Shown: positions 35,501-49,500 of the stretch, piece after piece
How the letters are laid out: the number at the start of each line of letters is the position of its first letter
Position numbering within the stretch: position 1 is the stretch's first letter
NCBI GenBank assembly: GCA_963575645.1
Contig: OY754466.1
Location: forward strand, 42,750,001 to 42,814,000
DNA: 64,000 bases
Direction: 5' to 3'
From: Xanthostigma xanthostigma
Taxonomy: Eukaryota; Arthropoda; Insecta; Raphidioptera; Raphidiidae
Made by a program: the position numbers and the translations under genes
The notes under the pieces: model-generated
What the model was told of the DNA's origin: nothing
The model's input: only the letters and a program-made list of their open reading frames with translations
Databases searched by the model: none

Positions 35501-36869
35501 AAAAGTACTCAGTTCTTTAAAGGCAAAATTTAGTAATGAACCGCTATTTTTACGCATACCACTTCTGCAAATGACTAATAAAAATGACCTCTAATTGAAC
35601 AACACATTATGGAAACAGTCACTTGTTTCAAGGCCGGAAGGAATTTGAAAAATACAGACGCGCGCGTTCCACGTTCAAAAGTATCAGCAACATGTATCTA
35701 AATTTCAAAAGCGCAGTAACGAATTCGACAAACAGAAGCATTCCTCGAAATCCACTTTCGACTGGCGTTTTTTGACACGTTCGTCAATGTACAATTCCGC
35801 GACGTCGTTCAATAATAATGATCATTTTTTTTTATAAAATCACTGTTTTTATATATATATATATATTTTTCATAACTACACTAATTCTTTAACCCGTATG
35901 GTTAATTTTCAATTACATTTAGAAAATGTAAAATCGACAGTTATTTCATGACTTATACATTAGTATTTGTTTTTTTTTTCTTTTTGTATAATGTAATAAT
36001 AATAATAGTATATTGACTACGTCTATGAATTTAGTATTACGATTTATGTATGCATGTTTTTCCGTATGCTGGAAAATTAATAGTAATATATTTATATATG
36101 TTTTTTTTTTCTTTTACTTCTATTAAATAGTAGGTACACCAATAATTCATCCAAAACTATATATTGGTACCGAGTGTATATTATAATCCCTTTTTGAAGC
36201 ACATAAAAAAATCATTTTTGTATTTTTAAACCACTTGTTTCATCCTTTCTACACTTTTTAAAAAAACCAACCACTCCCACGGAACATATCTGTATACCGC
36301 ACTTATTTACGAATTTCTTCTAAGAGTATCCGAGTGTCTTAAATACTAAAAACCGCAATCGACACTTAAATTTTATATCCATTGCAAATTATAAAATTTA
36401 CATTTAGCTCTGAATAAAAATGAAAAATCTATCGATACTACAATAATAATTATATTCTGTTCAACTACAATATTAAAAACACATTTGAATCATGTCTTTT
36501 TCTGTTTTCTTACGAAACATTAATTCGCATTTATTCACCATTTTGTTTCTCTAATCTAAAAAGAATGTCTTCAAATGTGTCCCAATCTACTCTATTTTTT
36601 AATACATATAACATTTATGTACTATATTCTAGATATTAAAAACTACGACACATACATAATATATTTAAAAACTTGCCTTTTTATGAAAAAGGATAATAAA
36701 AGACGATTTAAATTATCTGAAGCTATTTTCTGGTCAGAGTTCATTTAAAAAAATCCCTTTAAAAACAGAAGCAAACCGGTCTTATCAATACATCGATCAT
36801 CGATCAAAGTACAATTGTACGCCGTTGGCGAATTGTTTCGAGTCGACCGAAGCAACGTCCGCATACGGA
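32565..36869. other. Intergenic, downstream of boule; no gene recognised
   Basis: AT-rich stretch with homopolymer runs and a (TA)n tract near 35850-35866. Parts between 35620 and 35820 are somewhat CpG-richer. It may include a long boule 3' UTR, but no signal shows that. Confidence 0.4.
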
Positions 36870-36875
36870 TTTATT
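36870..36875 (-). terminator. Candidate poly(A) signal of boule
   Basis: AATAAA on the minus strand about 290 nt after the boule stop codon. The stretch 36780-37160 is richer in CpG than its neighbourhood and probably is 3' UTR. The true 3' end may lie further left. Confidence 0.35.
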
Positions 36876-37161
36876 GGGGATTGTTGCTGTTGGCAAGACT
36901 GAAACCGTTACCGTTCAAGTTTAAACACTCGCTTTTAACGCACATCGACCGGACAGCGTTTCCCACACGGATCGACGTCGAAAGTGCTTGCGACGCGGCA
37001 CGAGCGTTCTATATTTAAAAGCGCTTCTATTTGACAACATAAGCCACAATACGCAAACACAACGGCGATCACACAACAACAATAAATAAAACCAATCGGT
37101 AAGGGGCACAAAAAAAAAAAAAAATCAACAGAGTAAGCTTAAAAACAACTGCCGAGACCCC

Positions 37162-37584
37162 CTACACTTTCATTTGTTTCATGCGGTCGTCGAGCTTATG
37201 CTGACCGCCGTTATCGATCGAATCGCCTCCGCCAATTTCTGAATTATTTATTTTCAAATTGTTATTGCGCTGTTTTTGGTTTTGTAAGTGATTTTTACTG
37301 TTCAAACAATTCATGCCGTTTTCGTTTTGATTGTTATCTATACTTACGGAATTTAAACTTGCCACCGGGCTAACCGTATTGTTATTATTACCGATCAAAG
37401 CGGTAACTTTTTTCAGTTGAAAATTGCGCTTACACTGTCGTCTCGCCGGGAAAATGTTTGAGTTAATAGTGATGGGTGCTTGAGGTGTGTGATTTCCAGA
37501 GGACATGGAATTTTTCAATTCGCTTCCGTTATTATTCTTGTTTACCGGCTCGTAATTCATACCGGGTGTTGACGGAAAATGCAT
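37162..37584 (-). CDS. bol: boule last coding exon (Asn-rich C-terminus)
   Basis: From acceptor AACCGCAG at 37585-37586 an open frame of 140 codons runs MHFPSTPGMNYEP, then Asn/Ser-rich sequence with a basic patch ARRQCKRNFQLKKV, to a TAG at 37162-37164. Its length and composition in AT-rich DNA argue for coding. How it joins exon 5 is open: the strongest splice pair would put it in another frame that stops after 17 residues. Confidence 0.7.
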   Translation of the reverse strand: MHFPSTPGMNYEPVNKNNNGSELKNSMSSGNHTPQAPITINSNIFPARRQCKRNFQLKKVTALIGNNNNTVSPVASLNSVSIDNNQNENGMNCLNSKNHLQNQKQRNNNLKINNSEIGGGDSIDNGGQHKLDDRMKQMKV

Positions 37585-40500
37585 CTGCGGTTAAAAAAAC
37601 GTTATTAAAATACCTTGCGAAAGGTTGCCCTAGAGACTAGAGTAACCGATAGCTCAGTCGGCGCGATCACAAGAATAAATAAATAACCAGAAGCATAACT
37701 CGAAGGCTTTGCCTTTTACGTGACTACCGACGGATTCATAACCTTGGTTACAAGTAAAAGACGAAATTTCATTGCATTTCTATATTGCATTTATATATTT
37801 ATGGTTTTGTTTTAAGAACGTGCCTTTTACTATCATAGCAAGTACAATTTTTAAATGAAATAAGACAAGTATGAAGTGCAGGGGCGTAGCTACCGCCGTA
37901 TTTGCCGTATCAATTATACGGGGCCCCCAGGTAAGCAAAAATTAATAAAAACTTCCCAATTTTTTTTTTATTTCAGAAATGACAAAAGTCAAAAAAAGAA
38001 AATTCTTTTTTCCCGCGTAAAGCGTGCGTTCAAAAGTTGGCAACACCCTACATCGGTTATCGCGGGCTGCGGGATTTCCCCGTTTAAGTCATTTACTTCA
38101 ATGGGGAAATCCCACAATAATCGATGTGCATACGATACGATGATGAATTGTTTGTAAAATTTTTTGGAAAAAGTGACAGATAGATAATTATAATGAATAA
38201 ATATTTCTTCTAATTTTATGCAAACATTTATTTTTCTTTTGTAAGAAATCTTTGCCCTTCCTAAGGGCCCCCAAACAAATTTTTATACGGGGCCCCGCCA
38301 AGGCACGCTACGCTTCTGATGAAGTGACTACATAAAATGTTTTATTAAGCTACAAACGTTCCAACAGTCGAGGCCGCAACAGCTCTGACCGTTTCAGGAT
38401 AGAATTTCACGTTAACCGAGCACCGAGATCACAAGAATAAGTAAAGCGCGTAAGTAGAGTTATACTTCTGGTTATTTGTTTATTCTTGTGGCGCGATTAT
38501 GGAAGTTTCTGGTCTGAGTTAAGTACTTGACGGTTCACAATTTTTTTGTTTTTAAATGCATTCTTTTTGTTATGAGTATGTATATAATTTATTATTATTA
38601 TGTTAATCTTACTTCTTGTATAGTTGAAGATAGCGGAACCCCGTTGTCACCTAAATCGGTGGTTGAACAAATCACTGACTCAGGGGACAGTCCAAACGGT
38701 AACGCATTTACATTTATATATAAGCCTAAAAACAATAACGTCATGTCAATATTTCGTACACACTATTCACACAAATAGTATATTACATCACAAGGGCCGA
38801 AAGTTGAATTTTCGGCCCTGCGCGTCCGAGATTTCAACTTTTGGCTCGTGTGGTGTATACGATTTTTCTTCATATCCGCTCGAAAGTACGTACTTTCGTC
38901 AGCAGGGACGAGAGATTGACATTTACTCCCGGGAGGAAAAAATTTCTCATGCGTATTTATACTCGTAACTAGGGACTATTTATTCTGTCGCTATAACAAA
39001 TTGTTTACCGTTGTCATTACTATTATAACGGCGGGAGGAAAATTTCTCGTGCGTATTTATACTGGTAACTAGGGACTATTTATTCTGTCGCTATGACAAC
39101 TTGTTTACCGAGCTGTCACTGTCAGTACTGTTGCTACCTCTAACCTTAAAAATATTTATTAATGTTAAATATTTATTAATGTTGTTTTGTCGTCAGTTAA
39201 TATAATATTAAAGTATTTTTAAAGTCAATTCAATAACCTATTAGTAAAAATGAACAATACGTTGACAGAATAAATAGTCCCTAGCTACGAGTATAAATAC
39301 GCATGAGAAATTTTTTCCTCTCGCTGTTATAGAGGGAGTAAATGTCAAACTTTCGATCGAGGTATGAAGAAAACATTTTTTTTGTCCTAGAGCCCCTATT
39401 TTCAATTGCGTATAAAACTCAAGTCTGTAAGTTTAATTTAAAAAAATATTGTTTATTTAATATGGATAAACAAAAAACAATATAGAGTAGACAAACACGA
39501 CATGCATAACTAACATAAATATACACTATTGGGAAATCGATATGATAATCTAAAAAACAAAATTTTCGCTTTTGATGAAAACAATTGCTACTATATAGCT
39601 TTCACTGTAAGAATAACTGAATACTTGAAATATGTAATTAAAGCAAAACAAATGAAGCCAATTTTGGGTAGGTTCAAAGATGATATTTCACTGAATAGAA
39701 AAAAAAAAAACAGTGAAGGGGGAGATTGTTTTACCCCCCCCCCTTCTCCGGCCATACCAACTTTTGATATTTTTATTTTTTAAATGATAGTTCTGTTCCA
39801 ACCTCTGTCAGGCGCAGTAGCTCAGACGTGTTCCAACCAAGATCAGAACGGTTCTAAAACTGTCCTTTAAGCTACAAAACAGTGCAAAGTCGACGCATGC
39901 GCACAAAATCGATACAAAACAGTTTCGTTTTAGCTACTGCACATGACTATAACGATAATATTACCGTTCGTAGAGAGGCTGGAACATAGTTGATAATATC
40001 TTCTATATAATATGAGTCGGTTTACCCGCCTTCTAGCCGGCCTTGTATGATCTTTTGTTATTAAATTTGAGATCGTAAAGTCCTTAGCACCAGACGTTCA
40101 GCGGTTAACAAGCCGCTTCAAAACCTCTCAGGGGAAACACTGGAATGCAGTTTGCATGTAAACGTTTTTTGGGAATCAGCGCTCCCGAACTCGTACCAGC
40201 CTTTTTTTTGTGTGTGCCGGCTGGCAGATTCTCTAATGCACACATCTCAGCTGTTGAGCTTCTATGATTTACAATCTGTCTATCAACGAGTGCATCTTTC
40301 AGAACACTCGGCGGTAAAATCGTTGAACCTACCCTTCATCGTCGATGAAAATGGAAGAACGTACAGAACTAAAAAGAAAAGAAAAAAACACAACGCGTCT
40401 TACCGTCAACGGCTGCTAAAATTTGCGCTTGGTGTTGCGGAGGGCTGGCATTTACAATGTTAGCGGGATGATACCACAAACCTTGCGTCGGCATGAGCGC

Positions 40501-43500
40501 AGGCGACCCGACGGCGTATAGCGGAGCACCGGCATAGCCGGCGCAATGGTGATGGTGATGCATTTGCGACAGGGGCGAGGTGGTGGTCGCGGTCGTCGCG
40601 GAACTTGTACCGTGCTGAGAGGACATCGTGCCATGCGGAAGAGGTGCACCGGCGGGACTGTCGTTATACGAACAGGGATCTATGTACGGGGCTGCGGTCA
40701 TGGGATAGGAACTGTTTTCATGGACGTTGTACTGCAAACAAAACAAAACGCCGTGTTTGGATGGTAAAGCGGCAGATACGGATACAAAATAAAAAAAGAA
40801 AGAAGAAGAAAACAACTGCCATGCGTATTTTTTTCATTCATGATGAATGCAAGCAAATGTTATGTGTACCTATGTACCGACATAGAGAAGTAGGTTTATT
40901 ATATGCCCAACAATGAGGGATACAATTTTCTCATTCGGAACCCAAAGGAATGCTGAGACCTCTGGTGAAAAATGCGCCGAACTGCCATAAGGGGGGTTTT
41001 TGACAGGTAAACTATAGAGACATACGGTAAACATTGATTTAGAAACGCATGATGGAGGCTAGACCTAGCATCCATCATGCGTTTCTAAATCAATGTTTAC
41101 CTTATGTCTCTATAGTCTATAGTTTACCTGTCAAAAAACCCCCCTTATGGCAGTTCGGTGCATTTTTCATTAGAGATCTCACCATTCCTTTGGGTTTCGA
41201 ATTCGTCAAATAGCGCTACTGGCAAGTAAAGTGTGAGTCAAACGTTTACATTTTTATTCATCAGATAGCGCTAGTTACCAGTGATTAAGGGATGTGTGAA
41301 ACCTTTAGAGATGAACGTCTTGTGTTCAGTGAATTTTCTAGAAGTTGTTTTTTTTTTATTACGGTTCATCCATTATTAAGGAATAAGATAATAATTAAAT
41401 AAAAACTAATAAATTAATAAAATTATGCATATCGGGATTTTACTTCGACCATGCGACATCTACTCGGCATTTCAGTGAACTATCCTACCCGGAGCGTTTC
41501 ATTTAGTGAATCATAGCGCGCTACGTACTTTCGTAAATATTGTCTACAATTATGGAAGTTACACGCGTTGTTGTGTAGTACCTACATAATTTTGTTAGTA
41601 GATCAAGTGAAATTGTTGATATCAAATTATTAAATTGAAAAGTAACCGCTATCAGCTGAATTCACGCGGTTTCGCTTTCAAATTTGACGTTTGCAAGCAG
41701 AAAGCAACAAAGTTAACCTTATCTCTACAGCTTGCAGCAATAATTATGCCATATTTTACGAAGTGACTAGCGCTCGCGATTTTTTCCCGTTTACAAAGAT
41801 TAGTATCACTCCTATGACAAATTTCTTCCTCGAAAATATACATTTTAAATAAAATATCGATACCTCGCATACTATCAATGCAAACGCTTCGTGTAGGGCG
41901 ACCTTCGGGTAAAATCCCAATCGAATTTAAAATATGAAACGCATAAAATCCGACATGCGAAATAGAACATGCCGCACTGAACAACTTTCAAAGCTGCATA
42001 TACGTAGCGGTCCGATAGTTAAATCGGTCAATGAATTGAATGACTAGTCCGTTAGCTAAAAAAGCTCAGCAAAATCGCTGAACATAACATTGAACAAAAA
42101 AGGCCGGTAACGCTTAGCCTTTTGGTTAAACTAGATTATTAGTTTGTCTCCTGATCGTAATACAGTAGAACGCCGCTTATCCGAATTAATTGGGACCGGG
42201 GTCGTTTCGGATAATCGGGTATAGACTGGTAATAAAGAAAAACGAACTGTCACACATAGAATAAACTTTATTAAGTTTAACAAACACAGTTCTACAATAA
42301 CGCTCACTTGTAGCGTCTACACGGCAATTGTCACTCGCATTTTTGTATTGTTGTGTCCCCAAAAAACTTGTTTTTATTGAAAAATTACTTGGTTTTAATT
42401 TTTTATATTACGCTTAGGACCGATTCGGATAATTGGCGATTCGGTTAAACGGCGTTCGGATAATCGGCGTTCTACTGTAATTGATAATTACGAGGGAAGC
42501 GTGAGGAATTATCGACTAAAAATAAATAAGAAAAAATGATTTTTTAATACGTAAACAATTTTTTTTTATAGTTCAAAATTTCACTTGCAAATTTTTTTTT
42601 TTTTAATCATACCGACTGTATTTCGTCGAAGTCGGTGCTAGCCAAGTTTCACGTCAAACAAAAACTAAATTTTAACGTCGTGTTGGCTTTTAATTCAGCC
42701 ATAGCCCGTATCTAAAAGGCTGGCTTTAAGTTTTGCCAAACGTTAAATGTTTTTTATTGTACTTGAAAAAGTCTAAATCTACAGAAGAAACGTCGTACAT
42801 TAATAAATCTAATTTTTTGTCCACTTCCTGCGATTTTCTTATTAATTAGTCATACGCATCGTTGTTATTCAACTAAAAGGCTAGGCATCAAGTCGAATTC
42901 CGGCATTTTACTAACGGGTAAGTCGTTCAATTTATTGGTTATTTTAGTTATTGGGCTGTAACGATGTGAGTGTATTTAAATTTGAGGCGATGAAAATGTT
43001 TTTATTACTGTCGAGACAAATATAACGATATTATCCCTATGATAAGAAAAAATTCGCAGGTTTGTGGACAATAGTTGCATTTATAATTGTACGACGTTTA
43101 ATAATTTTGAATTTGTACTTGAAAAAGTCTAAATTTATAGACGAAACGTCGTACAATTATAAATACAACAATAATTATTGTTTTAAATAATTTTCAATTT
43201 GTACTTGAAAAAGTCTAAATTTATAGACGAAACGTCGTACAATTATAAATACAACAATAATTATTGTTTTAAATAATTTTCAATTTGTACTTGAAAAAGT
43301 CTAAATTTATAGACGAAACGTCGTACAATTATAAATACAACAATTGTCCACAAACCTGCGAATTTTTTCTTATTAATTATTATCGATGGACACGATATCT
43401 AATATATAATATCCCTATGTTTTTATAGTTTTTTCCACAATACCAAAAACGTATCAGATCAGGTGACTAATTGTACACAAGAACATTCTTAAAAAAAAAA

Positions 43501-46500
43501 AATATTAAAATGATAAAACACTTACGGCTAAATCATTCACCTTACGGTAATTTAAATAACGTAATAAACAGTTTGATTCAGAGCAAAACAATTTTAAAAG
43601 TGATAAAAACGTAAAAATAAAAGAATTGTGCTTCATTAATAGCGTGCAGTAGAATCTCGATCGTTCAACATAAGCGGGACAACAGATAGTCGAATACTAC
43701 GAAAAAGGCGGATGTGAGATGAAAGAAACTCTAATTAAATTTTAATAGTACTGTCCAAGGAGACTAGAGAGGCGGAGATCGAACTCCAAGCTTTGAGAGA
43801 AAATACGACGTTATATCAGGCGGCGCTGAAGACCATTCGGAACAAACTGCGCATGCATGTACGGTATTTCGTACTGTAACGATTCAAAACTTTTAGATTA
43901 TATTGTACATAGTTTAGAGATAATAATTAGAATAGGGTATTTACTATACTTGTTAATTTGTTTTGTCACGGCGCGTGTCATTTTTGGTTTCTGCATGTTG
44001 AACGACGCCGTGAAATAAAGGGGAAAAAAATGTTTTTTGTCTGAAAGGCAGTAGTGTTTAGAAAGTTGAATGTGAATGTTTTAAAAATAAGTTGTGTAAA
44101 AGTGCGTAAATAATTCCTTTAAACCACATCAGTCAGAATCTGGAGTACTTGGTGAGACCGATCCAAATTTCTTTTTTGCATGTGTTGTTTGATTGATTAT
44201 TTTTCGCGTTAACAATTCCCATCACATTAAAATATCAGAAATTATCTGTGTATACATTCAAAAAAATCTTGTTCACTACAATTTTGTAAGAAAAATTCCA
44301 TACAAATATTTTAAATTGTTTATTAATATTATTAAAATTTGTTTATTTAATTGTCCCAATACTTAGCACCAATAGTTTAACTTATATTACGAGACGATTA
44401 CGTGAGCTTATCCGAAACAGTCCAAAGCTAATCGTTTCAGTACTTTGCGCAGGTTCGAGACGTTCGTATTTTCTCTCAGGTAATCAATGCTAAAAGCACG
44501 GAGACTAGACAAAGAGTACGAACTCCGTATTATACACGTATCCCTCTAGCGGCTAAATTTATAAAAATTGTTCCTCTTTTTTGGCCTGTGTACAATACAG
44601 TATGTAAACAGCTAAGCTGCACATAGGGAAATTAGCATTGGGAAAAAATGAACGGATCAGAGTTAGCATATTTTTATTGCGTTATCATTCGGAACCCAAA
44701 GGAATGGTGAGACCTCTGGTGAGAAATGCGCCGAACTGTTCTAAGGGGGGTTTTTGACAGGTAAACATTGATTTAGAAAAGCATGATGGAGGCTAACCTA
44801 GCCTCCATCAATGTTTACCTTATGCCTCCATAGTTTACCTGTCAAAAACCCCCCTTAGGATAGTTCGGCGCATTTCTCACCAGAGGTCTCACCATTCCTT
44901 TGGGTTCCAAATGATAATCTTGAGGATTTCTATTTTATTTTTATTTTACTTGGCTTTTTTAATAATAACATTATTTTTTTTTACAAAAATAGAACAAAAG
45001 AAGTAGCTCCATCTGTTTGGAAACATTTCATTCAAAAATAATTTGTCTGACTGGCATGACGTTATGCGCGTTGGTAAATCAGCGACCCAATGTCTTAAAC
45101 TACAGCACGAATAGGCGGAGATATTTGATCTCGCAACATATTTAAGTATTTTTGGGCATTCAATACCTCATTAATAAAAAAAGTCCGATTATATTGTAAT
45201 CATTTGATTTTTTTCTTCGGTAGTATACAAATTCATTTTGTAAAAGAATATTATTTGTCAAAATGAAAAACAAGATTTCAAGTTTTTCGAGTCCGATCCA
45301 TTCATTTTTTCCCTATGCTAATTTTCCTATGTGCAGCTAACCTGTTTGCATACTGTCTACAGATGCGTCTCCTTTCCCCCTTCATCCTCCATGACTGGGG
45401 GCTTGTAATAGAGGATCCATGGAAACGCCATTAAAAAAAAACGGCAGTGCTACACGCTCAATCCGTAACAGTCCCGTTGATATGTCGGATAATCGAGACT
45501 CGGATGTACTGTACGATAAATAATAAAACTATTCGCTGAATAACGTTTTACGGTGAAGCAATGAGATGGTGCGACGGGTGTCGAGACGAAAGATCAAGAA
45601 CTTTGAACCTAAATGAAGCCAAGCGAGCGCAACCAAAAACCATAAAAGACAAGACAAATGAACAACACCAAATACCGGAACAAAGAAGACATACATCAGA
45701 TCTTAATATACCTTAAGGGTTCAGTATTGAATGGTGTCTAGCAGCACGTATGTAGGCTGCGCCAGAGGATATGGGGCCAACGGTTCTGTTAGGAACCCAT
45801 TGCTTGACTACAGCAACATAAAAACGTTTTCAATCAATAAAAAAACAGTAACAACCGACAGTTTGTACACAAACATAGCTAGGTATAATAGTTAAGTCGC
45901 TATTTTTACTATAAATATGTAGAAAAAATATCTAGACTATAAAAATCAAGTTCTTCTTAATATAAATGTAATATAAATACCAGACGAGCAAATAAATTTC
46001 CATTTTAGAATGAGTTTCAAAGGTCTCAGTCAGTAAGTTCACTTCGGAGACGGCTATCGACATAAAAAACTGGACTTCTAGTCCGGGCTTTGCGAGCCAA
46101 ATGGTGCAGAAAGAGAGGCCTATAAAGTTGGAACATATTTCGTCGTCATTTAACAATTGCACGTAGATCTGTTGATGGTAAAGATTAGTGATGTGCCAGA
46201 TCGTTTAAAATGTATATCCACGGATATTTGGTTTCAAGCTCCGCGGATACGGATCTTAACTTTCTTAGAGTACGATGCGGTAAATATTGCACATCGACCT
46301 TTGGAAAGTGATTATCTGTTATGGGAAAAAGTTATTGACCTCTTTAAGAGTTAACTCTCATAACAGATTGTCTCTTTCCAAAGATCGATGTGCAATATCT
46401 CATTATAAAGATAGTTTTTTAGTACCTTTGGGTTATGTACTATTGGTATGGTACTCACCTACGATAAATGTTTGCAATATAAAGGTGCCAAATACGATTT

Positions 46501-49500
46501 TAAAAAATAAAAAATAATCTGAATGGAATTTAACAGTTTTTCATTATTACCTAATCACCCATATACATAAAATTTCATCTATGAATTTAAAATTAATAAG
46601 GTAAAAGATCCGCCAAAAACTAACGGATACGGATATCCGGCACATCACTAGTAAAGATTGAACAAGAAAACGTCAGAAAGAGACACGCATATGCCTCAAA
46701 TTTATCGCCCTCTCTTTCCTGCGTCTTTGGATGCGCAGAAGTAGACTAGCAGTCTTAGCCTAGTCTACTTCGAATAGAAATTTTTTTACTCGACGTGTCA
46801 TAAACGTGGCGAAATTAAAAAAAAAAAAAACAAAACAAACAAGACTTGATACAAAAGCTTTCGTCTATTGTTTCTAGGCATTATTAAATTACGTCATCAA
46901 TATTTACTTCTTGTATCAGATCTTTCAAAGGTGTTTCAAGCCTTTTAAGCGGTCAAAATTTAAACGTAATGCTTTTGTGCAGTTTAAATAAATGACCCAC
47001 CATTATCGTAAATTCTCTTACGCTCTCTCTCTCTCTCAGTGGTTAAGCCTCTTTAGTTTTAAATGTCTTATTGACAAACCTAGTTCGGAGCCGTCACTAA
47101 GAGTATCCTACCGGTAACGTAAAAAGTCGTTGTTAGTTGCTCGTCTAATGTGCGTTACTCCGTTACATAATACGGGTACCTTCACGAACAGATTTTTTTG
47201 CTCCGTGCTAATCGCTAATCGCGCAAGTTCGTGCTTGACAAGTGTGCGCAATTTTTTATGGGTAGTCATTTATTAGAACTGCTTATTGATTGATTAAAAG
47301 CTTTGTTGCACAGTTTCGCTGTATTACGTCACGTGTATGTGTTAGAACAAACTCCCGGAAGGGATTATTATTTTTCAATTGCGGATTAGAGATACTGCGT
47401 TCGTTTTTTCGTAGCCAAAAACATTTTTCAGGGTGACCAAAAAAATATTTGAAAAAAAAAAAATTCCTCGTATTTTTAGACTTGGGAATAATATTCGATT
47501 TTTCCATCGTTTCTCTGAGTTATAAAAAATTCCAGGTCTGTGGTCAGTTTGTTTTTATAAAAACAAATTTGTAACCAAAATTGTATCAAATTGAAATCCA
47601 TTGACAAGACTTGAACCTTGAATTTCTAGTATCATGCTAAGTAACAAATTTTTTACGCACACAAAATTATCGAAAAAAAAAATTCTTACTTTTAACACAT
47701 ACTGAACTGCGAATTTTATTAACTGCCCCATTTTGCAGGACGGTTTCATCCGAGATTGACAAAGAATAATCGTTTTTCCAAATTTAATTCAACTGCGCAG
47801 ACGCGGAACAAAGCTTTCAATATACATTATTGATGTTGAGTTGCACTTCTTCAGAAAATCTGAGTTGACGATCTTATTGGGACCATACAATTATAGTTTT
47901 TAAAAGGAACGGCCAAATGTTGCTATCGAATTTAGCATTCTATGTAAGACATTAATTATGGTACGACTATCAGTCTTAAATTTAGATTTCACAATGTCAT
48001 TTGTTTTCAAAGAAAATGCGACCTCCATTTAGGTGCTGGTGGTACACGAACTGCTTCAAGCAGTCGGAAGTGACTGCTCAGAGATTTATAGCATCTCCAT
48101 AGAAAATATTCCACGACTGCTTGAAGCCACCAGTTTCGACTGTTTGAAGCAGCTTAAATGGAGGTCTTCTTTTGGTTGAAAACAAATGACATTCTTAAAC
48201 CTACATTTAATGCACAGATGATAGGTACTCACAGAAAAACAAATGCATACACGCGACGAATTAATAATCTCTCTTTTTTAAGTCTGTTAAAAAAACTGTT
48301 TTTCAAGCAAAAAATTTGTCAAAAAAAAAAAGACAGGTTGCACTCCGGGAGTGCCGACAGAAGTGAAAACTTGAATATTAACGTCTTAATTTTTTGCATT
48401 TAGAAGCATTGTTTATTTATTGGCAACACTTGTAAATAAAATGGTTTGTATCATAGATTGCATTTTTATGTACGATATTTCAACGCTAGATGTCTAACAT
48501 TGTATAAAAAGTATCTGGCAATTACTATCACTTAGAGTCTCACCCAGTTCTTATTTTTCCTGACGCGAGTTTAACATTTTTTACCCATTACAAAAAAAGT
48601 GTACAACGCCGCTAAAGAAGTTTTCACTTCAAAAATCATTGAAAAGTGTTGTTTCGAGCGAGAAGTAGAATAAAAAAAGTATCGTAAACATGTGAACACA
48701 CAATTTGGTCAGAATAACGGTTGCTTTCTTTTAAAGGTACAGTAGAATTAACGTATTTTCAACCTGTCAGAAACAATCGACTAGTGTATTTCTAACTTCA
48801 CTTTCATTCTCACTTCGTGGCAGTCATAGACCAATCAGAAAAAGCCTTCACTGATTTGAGGTTAAGCGTTACTAAACGTACTTTCCCATTGGCTGAGCAG
48901 TATAGGAGGAAAAACTTGCGTGATAAATAGGAACCTACGACTTGAAAGTATGTGAGTAAAATCAGTTGAAAATACATGAGTTTTGTTGACACGGTAGATA
49001 TGAAAATCTTTAATGCATTATGGAAAATCGTTCCACATAAAATTCAACATAGACCTAGCGCCTACGGGAGGTTCGTATGCATTTTATGTGAAACGAATCT
49101 CTTTAATGCATTAATAATTTCAATAGCTATCATATCAACAGAAGTCATGTATATACGTATTGCGTTAAACAAGATCACTTGAGGTGATCCACCACATAAA
49201 GGTTTCTGGTCAATATAATCAAAATATATCAAAGCTGGGTCTAAACGGCAGCACAAAATGTCCATGAGATGGGATTCAAACCCACGACAGTTTGATCCTA
49301 AGGCCAGCACGCTAACCATTGCACAACAGTGTTCTCTAGAATAACAGTTGAATCAATCAGTTATTTTTATCGATTTAAAATTATTATGACCGAATGTATA
49401 TAGCTACAAATAGGGATCGACCGATATCATTATTTATATGTACTGCAATATCGGTATCGGGGGAAAAACCGCATCGGTCGATTTCTAGTTGCAGCGCAAA

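Larger units (their letters stand above)
43647..45511. mobile_element. Degenerate pogo-like element, about 1.9 kb, with two nested insertions
   Basis: CAGTAGAATCTCGATCG with CATAAGCGGGAC at the left resembles the mirror of GTCCCGTTGATATGTCGGAT and GTACTG at the right. The ends are diverged, so this is an old copy. It encloses the elements at 44598-45355 and 44691-44908. Confidence 0.55.

Noticed and set aside
36815..37109. Frames on both strands right after boule
   Set aside because: They lie in the probable 3' UTR of boule; no motif and no splice sites that fit.
40546..40916. Frames opposite boule exon 5
   Set aside because: Antisense of a GC-rich exon; composition (VMVMH, RGGGRGRR) follows from the His and Thr codons on the coding strand.
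43115..43373. CRISPR-like array
   Set aside because: The 86-bp repeats are directly adjacent with no unique spacers, and the DNA is eukaryotic.
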